Below, piece by piece: positions 32,766 to 40,303 of a stretch of 64,000 nucleotides of DNA; positions within the stretch are counted from its first letter, which is position 1; each line of letters opens with the position of its first letter. The DNA is taken from positions 1 to 64,000 of the forward strand of contig JAFQIB010000057.1 in assembly GCA_017397765.1 (NCBI GenBank), in the 5' to 3' direction. This stretch comes from Clostridia bacterium. GTDB lineage: Bacteria > Bacillota > Clostridia > Christensenellales > Aristaeellaceae. A program made the translations under genes and the position numbers. The notes below the pieces were generated by a model that saw only the letters and a list, made by a program, of their open reading frames with translations, did no database searches and was not told the origin of the DNA.

Positions 32766-32882
32766 AGCCCCCCTTGCGCAACGTTGCGCAGCGCAGCACA
32801 GCTGCGCATTGCGTAACCCCGGTTGTGCTGCGCTGCGTGAGGCAGAACAATGATTTGATTCTGACAGAAAGGACGAAGAATC

Positions 32883-34520
32883 ATGAAAAAGTCTACTTTG
32901 ATCATGATCCTCAGCCTGATCATGGCTGTGGCGGTGGGCATGGGCTCTACCGTCGCTTACCTGCAGGACACTGACGAGGACGTCAATGTCATGACGCTGG
33001 GTAAGGTGACCATCACCCAGAACGAGCAGGAGTACAATGAAGCCGGTGAGCTGGTTGAGTTCACCCAGGACAAGCCCCTGTATCCTGCTGTGGGTACCCC
33101 CGCTTGGGATGTGACTGCTGATAGCACTGAAGAAGAAAAGGCCTGGCGTCAGTTTACCGGTATGGAAAACGTGGTTGACAAGTATGTCACCGTGACCAAC
33201 ACTGGCAAGAGCGATGCTTATGTGCGTACGCTGGTTGCGCTGGAAATGGGCGAACTGAGCTTCCAGGACCTGGCTGCCGTGCTGGGCCTTTCCACCAACT
33301 ATGTTGATGGCGCCGAGTTCGATTTCCCCGGTGCCTGGGAATGCGTTAAAGATGACGTTTACGCAATCGGCGGCAAGAACTACAACGTGATGGTGTTTGA
33401 ACATCAGGACGCTGTGAAGCCCGGCGAGACCACCATTCCCAGCCTGCTGCAGCTGTATCTGAAGGGCGAAACCACCACTAACGATACCATGGATAAGATC
33501 GACGGCAACGGCAACGGCAAGTACGATGTGCTGGTTCTGTCTCAGGCTGTGCAGACCATGGGCTTTGAAACTGCCAACACCGCGCTGACCACTGCGTTCG
33601 GCGAGATCAATGCTGAGAACGTTGGCAAGTGGTTCGCCAACATTGGAGACAATATCGGTTCCCCCGGTGACAAGTGGGTCGACAACAATCCTCCCGTTAC
33701 TGATGCAATCTATGTCACCAATCTGGAGGAATTTAAGGCTGCATTGGCCGAAGGCGGTTATATTGTTCTGAGTGAAGATATTACGATGGATAATATGATC
33801 AAGATCGAAGATGGTGTCGAAGTTATTCTGAACATGAATGGCAAGACTATCAACTTCGAACGTAATAGTTCTTTCAAGCCTGGCAATCCTCTGTTCTACC
33901 CGCTGACTGGCAGCAAACTTGTGTTTACCGGTAATGGTACAGTTGATCTCGAAGACAACTTTGATACGGCTTTGGTTTGTCCCGCTGGTGAAGTGGTTAT
34001 CGAGAATGGTACCTACATTAAAGATCGTGCTCCGGAAGGCATGAGTGACGAGGATGTTCAAACCCTCTTTATTGGTGTGAAGTCTGTCGGCGCCAGCGTT
34101 GTGATCAAGGATGGTTACTTTGATGGTGGCTATTATGACAAGAATGCTGATGCTGCATTTGTTGAAACGGAAGCAGACGTTACCAACCGCGGCAAGGCAG
34201 CCGATAAGAATGCTTACAGAATGGCCATTAAGAATAACGTCTCCCTGCTGATTAACCTTTCCTGGAGCAGTGCTGCCGGTACGCAGGACTTCCGTATTTA
34301 CGGCGGTACCTTCGTTGGCGCCAACCCTGCCTGGGGCGATGAAGGCTGTGCTATGCCCATCACTCCTGACTATCTCCGTCCTTGGTCTTACTACCAGGGC
34401 ATGTTCCTGGAAGGCCAGCAGATGTATGATGACAAGATTGAAATCCCTGCTGGTTACACCATTACGGAAGGTACTACCGAAGATAACAGACCCACTTTCA
34501 CCGTCAAATACGCTGAATAA
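32883..34520 (+). CDS. TasA-like head with beta-helix domain
   Basis: The 545-residue protein starts KKSTLIMILSLIMAVAVGMGSTVAYLQDTDEDVNVMTLGKVTI. Its head (about 35-270) carries the block shared with 34638, 40304 and 42184: SDAYVRTLVALE, a PGETTIPSLLQL loop and VLVLSQAVQT. From about 275 (YVTNLEEFKAALAEGGYIVLSED) strand repeats (LVFTGNGTVD, VVIENGTY, VVIKDGYFDGG, FRIYGGTF) predict a beta-helix. Its 3' part is more AT-rich than the surrounding genes. GAAAGGAC precedes the ATG. Extracellular, no sorting signal. Confidence 0.85.
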   Translation: MKKSTLIMILSLIMAVAVGMGSTVAYLQDTDEDVNVMTLGKVTITQNEQEYNEAGELVEFTQDKPLYPAVGTPAWDVTADSTEEEKAWRQFTGMENVVDKYVTVTNTGKSDAYVRTLVALEMGELSFQDLAAVLGLSTNYVDGAEFDFPGAWECVKDDVYAIGGKNYNVMVFEHQDAVKPGETTIPSLLQLYLKGETTTNDTMDKIDGNGNGKYDVLVLSQAVQTMGFETANTALTTAFGEINAENVGKWFANIGDNIGSPGDKWVDNNPPVTDAIYVTNLEEFKAALAEGGYIVLSEDITMDNMIKIEDGVEVILNMNGKTINFERNSSFKPGNPLFYPLTGSKLVFTGNGTVDLEDNFDTALVCPAGEVVIENGTYIKDRAPEGMSDEDVQTLFIGVKSVGASVVIKDGYFDGGYYDKNADAAFVETEADVTNRGKAADKNAYRMAIKNNVSLLINLSWSSAAGTQDFRIYGGTFVGANPAWGDEGCAMPITPDYLRPWSYYQGMFLEGQQMYDDKIEIPAGYTITEGTTEDNRPTFTVKYAE

Positions 34521-34565
34521 AATCACCTGACCTGATATGCCATTGAAAAAGAAGTGGCAAAGAAT

Positions 34566-34598
34566 CTCCTCCGCCCCTTCTCCGGGAGGGGCGGGGAG
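34566..34598 (+). other. Intercistronic hairpin without T tract
   Basis: CTCCTCCGCCCC / GGGGCGGGGAG-type GC-rich stem between two substrate genes, again without a T run. Confidence 0.6.
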
Positions 34599-34637
34599 AG
34601 ACCTTTCTCATTCATTCTATGAAAGGAAATAAGTATC

Positions 34638-36323
34638 ATGAAAAAGTCTACACTGATCATGGTTCTGTCCCTGGTGCTTTCTCTGGCGCTGGCCGCCGGC
34701 GGCACCTTGGCTTACCTGACCGATGAAGACGGCGACATCAACGTGATGACCGTCGGCAACGTGCAGATCGTGCAGAACGAGCAGCAGCGCGTGGATCAGG
34801 GCGAAGCAAACTCCGAACTGGAAGAGTTCGAGCAGAACAAGAACATGATGCCCATCGTTGACAAGGGCATGAAGAAGATCGATCAGGACGTCAATGGCTG
34901 GGGCGTCAGCATGCGTGACGAAGACACCTACCGCAACTATGTGGATAAGATCGTCTCCGTGACCAACAAGGGCAACTCCGACGCCTATGTGCGTACCATC
35001 TATGCCTTCCCCGAGGCTGGCGACTTTAATACCACCTACAACGCTGCCGAGCAGTGGTTCCACTGGAACGGCGTGTCCGACACGGACACCAATCCCGCCA
35101 ACGGCTGGATTTGGGGCAAGGACAAGACGACTGAATGGCCTGCCAACACCGACAACTGGGATGTCTACGAGAATGTGGAGATCGAGGTTGACGGCGAGAA
35201 GAAGATCTACGACGTTTACGTTGTGACCAACAAGAACGTGCTGGCGGCTCGCGAGACCACCGCTCCCTCTCTGCTGGGCATGTTCCTGGACGCCCGCGTT
35301 GATTGCGAAGTCAATGCTGACGGCACCCTGAACTACACCTTTGTCGGCGCTGACGACAAGGAGTACGACCTGGGCGATATTTCCAAGCTGGAAGTGCTGG
35401 CGCTGTCTCAGGCTGTGCAGGCTGATGGCTTCGACACCGCTTGGGAAGCCTTCGACGCTGCCTTCCCCACCAATGTGGAGAATCTTCAGAAGTGGCTGGG
35501 CGACATCGAAGTCGGCTCTCCCGGTGACAAGAACGACACCAACAATCCTCCGGAATTTGCTCCCGCTGCCGGTGATGACGAAGATGTGACCTTCGACGTG
35601 CCCGCTGGTGCTTATCGCGTTACCGATGCCACCGAACTGAAGAATGCAGTTGCTGCCGGTGAAACCGTGCTGCTGCTGGCTGCCGGTGAATATGACATTG
35701 ATGGCTGCAAGAACAAGAACCTGACCCTGATTGGTGAAGATCAGGAAAAGACCATCATCAAGGTTGTTGGCGCCGGACAGGGCGAAGCCAACGGACAGCT
35801 GGACTATGATTTTGATTCCTCCACTGTTACTTTCCAGAATCTGACCATCAAGACCAACAATGCTACTTATGCTGGTTATGCTCGCCTGAATGGTACCTAC
35901 AAGGATGTCAATTTTGACAGCTGCTATTGCCTGAATGGTGATTCTGTGTTTGAATACTGCACATTCAATGTGGCAGGCAATCAGTACAATGTGTGGACCT
36001 GGGGTGCCCCTACTGCCACTTTCAAGAACACCACCTTCAACAGCGATGGTAAGGCTGTGTTGCTGTATGGCCGGGCCAACACCAAGCTGACTCTGGAATC
36101 TTGTCTGTTCAACGATACCGGTGTTCTGCCCGATCTGAAGGCTGCTGTTGAAATCGGCAACGATTACAATACTTCTTACGAACTGATCGTGAACAACACG
36201 GTTGTGAACGGCTACGAAGAAAATAATAACGGTATTCCTACCGGTTCCACACTGTGGGCCAACAAGAACAGCATGTCCTCCGACAAGCTGAACGTTGTTT
36301 TGGATGGCACTGACATTTACTAA
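34638..36323 (+). CDS. TasA-like head with beta-helix domain
   Basis: The 561-residue protein starts KKSTLIMVLSLVLSLALAAGGTLAYLTDEDGDINVMTVGNVQI. Its head has the shared SDAYVRTIYAFPEAG block and VLALSQAVQADG. From about 324 (YRVTDATELKNAVAAGETVLLLAAGEYDI) the beta-helix begins: LTLIGEDQEKTIIKV, FQNLTIKTNN, VNFDSCYCLNG, FEYCTFN, FKNTTFN, LTLESCLFND. This helix resembles the second helix of the 42184 protein in the order of its repeats. GAAAGGAAA precedes the ATG. Probably extracellular and abundant. Confidence 0.85.
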   Translation: MKKSTLIMVLSLVLSLALAAGGTLAYLTDEDGDINVMTVGNVQIVQNEQQRVDQGEANSELEEFEQNKNMMPIVDKGMKKIDQDVNGWGVSMRDEDTYRNYVDKIVSVTNKGNSDAYVRTIYAFPEAGDFNTTYNAAEQWFHWNGVSDTDTNPANGWIWGKDKTTEWPANTDNWDVYENVEIEVDGEKKIYDVYVVTNKNVLAARETTAPSLLGMFLDARVDCEVNADGTLNYTFVGADDKEYDLGDISKLEVLALSQAVQADGFDTAWEAFDAAFPTNVENLQKWLGDIEVGSPGDKNDTNNPPEFAPAAGDDEDVTFDVPAGAYRVTDATELKNAVAAGETVLLLAAGEYDIDGCKNKNLTLIGEDQEKTIIKVVGAGQGEANGQLDYDFDSSTVTFQNLTIKTNNATYAGYARLNGTYKDVNFDSCYCLNGDSVFEYCTFNVAGNQYNVWTWGAPTATFKNTTFNSDGKAVLLYGRANTKLTLESCLFNDTGVLPDLKAAVEIGNDYNTSYELIVNNTVVNGYEENNNGIPTGSTLWANKNSMSSDKLNVVLDGTDIY

Positions 36324-36331
36324 TCAATTTC

Positions 36332-36361
36332 CCGCCCGTCCACCCCTCCGGGGGTGGGCGG
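36332..36361 (+). other. Intercistronic hairpin without T tract
   Basis: CCGCCCgtCCACCCC / GGGGGTGGGCGG stem with a short loop between the 34638 and 36432 genes. Confidence 0.6.
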
Positions 36362-36431
36362 CACCCCAAGGGCGCACACGCTGTGCCCTTCGGCTGCCGC
36401 TGTGCAGGAACAATGGAAAGAGGCGGTGCTG

Positions 36432-37124
36432 ATGAAGAAAAAGGGCCTGATCCTGCTTCTTTGCCTGGCGCTGGTCAGTGTACTGGCTGTCAACGGCACC
36501 TTCGCCCAGGAAGCCGAAACCCTGTTCAAAAACCTGGTGCAGACGCTGGGTGAGATTTTCGGCATGCCCGAAAAGGACGAAAGCAAGCTCAGGATCGAGA
36601 TCCTCACCTCGGAGAACCCTGTGCTGCTGCCGGCAAGCTATCCCGGTGAGCTCCCGCAGAACTGGGAGAGCCTCCCGGGCACGGTCATGCAGACCATTTC
36701 CGCAGTGAATCGCTCCACGGTCAGCGAGGAATTTGACGGCAGCGCCTATGTGTGCCTCGCCGTTGCGGTGAAGCAGCATGGGCTGCTCCACACCATGCTG
36801 ATGGCGGAGCCGGGCTATACTGCGCTGGCCTCCCGTCCGATTCAGATCGGCGGCGAAGCCTTCAACATGGTCGTCTTCTGCTATGACAGCAAGCTGGCTG
36901 CCAACGCGGAGCTGCCGCGGATCACGCTGAAAATGCTGCTGGAAAAGACGGCGGACAACACCGACATGGCTGCGCTGGGTGCGAATTTCGTGCAGGTGAA
37001 GGCCCTTGCGGTGGATACCCGGCCCTTTGATCCGGCAGTCAACCAGCAGATTACCAAAGTTTACACCCCCTTTGAGGCGCTGGATGAGGCGCTGGGGCTG
37101 AGCACCTTCAATCCCTTCAACTGA
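36432..37124 (+). CDS. Degenerate TasA-like secreted protein
   Basis: A 230-residue protein with a short signal peptide (KKKGLILLLCLALVSVLAVNGTFAQ). It lacks the NxFTVG motif of its neighbours, but the middle keeps their block: SAYVCLAVAVKQ, then a strand pair with VVFCYDSKLAANAELPRITLKMLLEKTADNTDMAALGAN, which parallels the DxLxPxxxxPSLxxVxxxxATN segment of 40304 and 42184. It therefore looks like a divergent paralogue processed by ordinary signal peptidase. GGTGCTG-type upstream sequence is a weak ribosome binding site. Function unknown. Confidence 0.72.
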   Translation: MKKKGLILLLCLALVSVLAVNGTFAQEAETLFKNLVQTLGEIFGMPEKDESKLRIEILTSENPVLLPASYPGELPQNWESLPGTVMQTISAVNRSTVSEEFDGSAYVCLAVAVKQHGLLHTMLMAEPGYTALASRPIQIGGEAFNMVVFCYDSKLAANAELPRITLKMLLEKTADNTDMAALGANFVQVKALAVDTRPFDPAVNQQITKVYTPFEALDEALGLSTFNPFN

Positions 37125-37150
37125 CGAAGCATCGAAAGGAGTGATGCCAA

Positions 37151-37768
37151 GTGAATATCCGCAAGTGGGTCAAGCTGGCGCTGCTCTTTTCTGCGGCGGT
37201 CGTGATGGCGGTGGCTGTGCCCTTCACGCTGAGCTATGTGTTTGGCAAGACGCAGCCGGTGGTCAACACCTTCAAGCCCCCGGCCGGCCTGAATGACGAA
37301 AACTCGGTGGAGATCCTCGTGGAAAAGACGGTGGTAAACGTCGGCGAGGACGCCATCACCCCGGAAGGCTTCATCTTCCTGCTGGAGAATAACCAGACCG
37401 GCGAGATCCTGACGGCTGTTTCCAACAAGGACGGCAACGCGCGCTTTGTCCTGCCCTTCACCGGCGTGGACGCGGACGGCGAGCATACCTACACCCTGAC
37501 CGAGCAGAACGACGGCCAGAAGGGCGTTGAATATTCGACAGCGAAGTATGAGCTCCGCGTGGAGATCACCCTGACGGACGACAAGCCCCTGGCAACGGTC
37601 TATCTGAACGGCGAGCAGGTGGAAAAGGCGGTCTGCGCCTTTGAGAACAAGTACGAGGGCGAAGAGGTGCCCTCCACCGGCGACGAAGTGCCGCTGCTGG
37701 CCTCCGTCCTGGCGCTGCTCTGCAGCGGTGCGCTGCTGATTCTCCTCGGCAAGAAGCGCAAGGCATAA
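37151..37768 (+). CDS. Pilin-like isopeptide-domain protein with VPSTG sorting signal
   Basis: A 205-residue protein (GTG start, GAAAGGAG upstream) with signal segment VKLALLFSAAVVMAVAVPFTLSY followed by PVVNTFKPP. The core (about 53-170) resembles the Spy0128/FctA pilin isopeptide domain: VEILVEKTVV (candidate Lys59), TYTLTEQND (catalytic Glu) and CAFENKY (candidate Asn) would form a Lys-Asn isopeptide bond. The C terminus is a sorting signal: VPSTGDE, a 21-residue hydrophobic segment and KKRKA. No sortase gene is in the window. It closes the sipW operon and may anchor the assembled fibres. Confidence 0.82.
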   Translation: MNIRKWVKLALLFSAAVVMAVAVPFTLSYVFGKTQPVVNTFKPPAGLNDENSVEILVEKTVVNVGEDAITPEGFIFLLENNQTGEILTAVSNKDGNARFVLPFTGVDADGEHTYTLTEQNDGQKGVEYSTAKYELRVEITLTDDKPLATVYLNGEQVEKAVCAFENKYEGEEVPSTGDEVPLLASVLALLCSGALLILLGKKRKA

Positions 37769-37780
37769 CACAAACACATG

Positions 37781-37808
37781 CACCCCCGGAACGTTCCGGG
37801 GGTGTTTT
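37781..37808 (+). terminator. Terminator of the sipW operon
   Basis: CACCCCCGGAAC / GTTCCGGGGGTG perfect 12-bp palindromic stem, then TTTTGG. Confidence 0.88.
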
Positions 37809-37845
37809 GGTGTTCTGAAATGGATAGCGTATTACGCATCATATA

Positions 37846-38066
37846 AGGGGGCGCGAAGGGATGGAGGGGGCATTTGCTGAGAACGTGTTCCCAGTGGGAA
37901 CTTCGCCGAAGGCGAAATTGGGAAGTAAATGTTGCATGACGGAAAGCCCTTTTGTCGCAATTTTCTTAACAGACAGCAGAAGGCGTCATGATATCTATAG
38001 AGGCACCCCGAAGGGGTGGAGGGGGCGATCGGAAAGCCCCCTCCTCGCCTCCGCAGAGGCGAAACC
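37846..38066 (+). repeat. 61-bp three-way-junction repeat family with flanks, copy 2
   Basis: The core 37871-37931 is almost identical to 1924-1984 (outer stem CATTTGC/GTAAATG, with a G-T pair). Downstream it carries an extra about 100 bp before the CGGAAAGCCCC plus TCGCCTC/GAGGCGA module that directly follows in copy 1. No gene is seen between 37769 and 38118. Confidence 0.8.
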
Positions 38067-38082
38067 CCTGTGCCACACAAGC

Positions 38083-38112
38083 AAAAAAAGAGCCTCCGTT
38101 CACCGGAGGCTC
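38083..38112 (-). terminator. Terminator of the ClC gene
   Basis: On the minus strand GAGCCTCCG / CGGAGGCTC with TGAA loop, then TTTTTTTGC. Confidence 0.9.
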
Positions 38113-38118
38113 CATCAC

Positions 38119-39354
38119 TCAATCGCGATGCCCCATCTTGGGCTCAATAAACTTCTGCGTGTGATACAGGCTGACCTGTCCGCTCAGCGCGTAACTGACC
38201 GCCACCGCAATGCCGAACAGCGGCAGATACTCCGCGCCGAACAGCTCCACGGAGAGCATCATGGATGCCAGCGCGCCGTTGGTTACGCCGCAGAACATGG
38301 CGATGATGCCGATGCCTGCGCCCAGCGCCGGATCGAAGCCGATCAGCGGGGCAACGGTGCAGCCCAGCGTCGCGCCGACGAAGAAGGACGGGACGATCTC
38401 GCCGCCCTTGAAGCCCACGCCCAGCGTCAGGGCGGTGAAGAGGATCTTCATCAGGAAGGCCTCGGGCGCCGCCGTACCGGACAGGGCGTTCAGGATCACC
38501 TGCATGCCGCTGCCCTGATAATCCGTTGTGCCGAAGCCCGCCGCCAGCAGCGCAACCGTCGCGCCGCCAAAGGCAATGCGCAGGTAGCCGTTGGGGATGG
38601 CCTTGCGCAGATACCGGCCGGACAGGTGCATGGCATAGCAGAACAGAATGGCGACCACGCCGCAGCACAGACCAACGCCGCCGGACTGCAGGAGCGTCAG
38701 CCAATTGGTCTGCGCCAGCCCGGACGCCAGCGGAAAAGCCTCCGCCGGCGCGCCGATCAGTCCGGCCACCAGCTTGGCGGTCAGCGCGGAAATCAGGCAG
38801 GGGAGCAGCGCACGGTCGTTGATCTTGCCGATCTCGATGATCTCAATGACGAAGATGGTCGCGGCCAGGGGTGTGCCGAAGAGGGCGGAGAACAGCGCTG
38901 CCATGCCGCATAGCTGGAAGATGCGGTGGTTGTCGAATTCGTTTTTGAGCAGGCGGCTCATGGCCACGCCGATGGAGCCGCCCAGCTGGAGCGCCGCGCC
39001 CTCCCGGCCCGCCGAGCCGCCGGTCAGGTGGGTCAGCGCGGTGGAGAAGAAGATCGCCGGGGCCAGCCGGAAGGAGACATGCTCCTGCGTCCTGACGGTT
39101 TTGATGATCTCGTCCGTGCCGATGGACAGGGGCAGCCGGAGCAGCTTGTACAGCCCGGCGATCAACAGACCCGCCGCGGGCATCAGCCAGGGCAGCCAGC
39201 TCACATGCTGGCGCAGGTGGGTGACTTCCTCCACCGTGATGGCGAAGGCGCCGCCGACCAGGCCGCACACCGCGCCGACCGCTGCGCTCATCACCACCCA
39301 GACGGCGAATGCGCGGCTGTAAAAGAAGGTTTCCTTCAATTTCTTCGTAAACAT
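38119..39354 (-). CDS. ClC-family chloride channel/antiporter
   Basis: A 411-residue membrane protein with ten or more hydrophobic segments and two ClC signatures: GGSAGREGAALQLGGSIG (anion-pathway Gly-Arg-Glu-Gly) and GVGFKGGEIVPSFFVGATLG (the GxFxP-like block). The Glu in GREG is the external gate glutamate of antiporters, favouring H+/Cl- or F- exchange over a plain channel. No CBS domains follow. The start at 39354 has AGGAAG upstream. It interrupts the SipW-substrate region and is transcribed against it. Confidence 0.92.
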   Translation of the reverse strand: MFTKKLKETFFYSRAFAVWVVMSAAVGAVCGLVGGAFAITVEEVTHLRQHVSWLPWLMPAAGLLIAGLYKLLRLPLSIGTDEIIKTVRTQEHVSFRLAPAIFFSTALTHLTGGSAGREGAALQLGGSIGVAMSRLLKNEFDNHRIFQLCGMAALFSALFGTPLAATIFVIEIIEIGKINDRALLPCLISALTAKLVAGLIGAPAEAFPLASGLAQTNWLTLLQSGGVGLCCGVVAILFCYAMHLSGRYLRKAIPNGYLRIAFGGATVALLAAGFGTTDYQGSGMQVILNALSGTAAPEAFLMKILFTALTLGVGFKGGEIVPSFFVGATLGCTVAPLIGFDPALGAGIGIIAMFCGVTNGALASMMLSVELFGAEYLPLFGIAVAVSYALSGQVSLYHTQKFIEPKMGHRD

Positions 39355-39443
39355 GAGGCTTCCTCCATGGCAGCAGGGCGCTGCCAACCTTTGTGCGGGG
39401 GATATTATAGCACTTTGTGTCCCGGGAAGCAAGGGATTCCCCG

Positions 39444-39472
39444 TTGTCAGATGCGGAAAAATGTGATATGCT
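39444..39472 (+). promoter_or_regulatory. Promoter of msrA
   Basis: TTGTCA (39444-39449), a 17-bp spacer and TATGCT (39467-39472). Confidence 0.6.
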
Positions 39473-39502
39473 GACAGCACAGAAAATGGGGAGGCGGAAC
39501 GA

Positions 39503-40021
39503 ATGAACAGGCGCACAATTTATCTGGCAGGCGGTTGCTACTGGGGTGTGGAGAAATTCCTGTCCAACATTCTGGGCGTGCTGGAAACGGAGGTTGGCTT
39601 TGCCAACGGTCATGTGGACGCCCCGGCGTATGTCCAGGTGAAGCAGGGCGATACCGGCCATGCGGAAACCGTCCGCACGGTGTATGATGCAGATCAGCTC
39701 CCGCTGGACAAGCTCCTGCGGCTTTTCTTCCGCATCATCGACCCGACCAGCTTTGAAAAGCAGGGCGAGGATGTGGGCAACCAGTACCGCACGGGCGTTT
39801 ACTGGGTGGAGCCGGAGGATGAAGCGGTGATCCGGACGGAGCTGGCCCGGCTGCAGCAGCGCTTTGACGCGCCGATTGTAGTGGAGGCCTGTCTGCTGGA
39901 CTGCTTCTTCCCGGCGGAGGAATATCATCAGAAGTATCTGGATAAGACGCCCGGCGGCTATTGCCATGTGCCGTGGTCGGAGATCGATTGGGTGAAAACG
40001 GTGGACCTGACAGAAATCTGA
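39503..40021 (+). CDS. msrA: Peptide methionine-S-sulfoxide reductase
   Basis: The 172-residue protein has the MsrA catalytic motif as GGCYWGVEKF with nucleophile Cys12 (GCYWG in place of the commoner GCFWG), followed by GHAETV and DVGNQYRTGVYW, both substrate-pocket landmarks. It reduces Met-S-sulfoxide in proteins, here cytoplasmic since no signal is present. GGGGAGG precedes the ATG. No MsrB is fused or adjacent. A resolving Cys in LDCFFPAEEYHQKY is possible. It sits between the two halves of the SipW-substrate region. Confidence 0.95.
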   Translation: MNRRTIYLAGGCYWGVEKFLSNILGVLETEVGFANGHVDAPAYVQVKQGDTGHAETVRTVYDADQLPLDKLLRLFFRIIDPTSFEKQGEDVGNQYRTGVYWVEPEDEAVIRTELARLQQRFDAPIVVEACLLDCFFPAEEYHQKYLDKTPGGYCHVPWSEIDWVKTVDLTEI

Positions 40022-40050
40022 GCCGCGTTGGCATAGCGCGGCTGGAAGCG

Positions 40051-40080
40051 GCTTTCCCCATACAGGGGGGAAGCTTTTTT
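40051..40080 (+). terminator. msrA terminator
   Basis: GCTTTCCCC (40051-40059) pairs with GGGGGGAAGC (40065-40074), then TTTTTT. Confidence 0.8.
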
Positions 40081-40184
40081 GCTGCCTGTTGACGGATTCG
40101 GCTGGGGAATATGCTAGGGGCACAAATGTTGCGCAAAGGTTGTGAATACATAACGAATAGATTGCGGAATGATGAACGTCTGCA

Positions 40185-40253
40185 GCAAAACCTAACATTT
40201 TACTAAACAATGGCAAACGGTTATTGTGCAATTCCCAAAACCTACTATATAAT
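40185..40253 (+). promoter_or_regulatory. Promoter region of the 40304 substrate gene
   Basis: TTGTGC near 40224 and TATAAT at 40248-40253 (spacer 18) within CTATATAATAG. Upstream, AAAACCTAACATTTTACTAAA (40187-40207) resembles 28065-28085 before the sipW operon, about 48 versus 45 bp from the -10. Confidence 0.6.
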
Positions 40254-40303
40254 AGGTAATAATGTGCAAAGTAAAAACTGCACGCAAGAAAGGAAGAAGA
40301 AGC

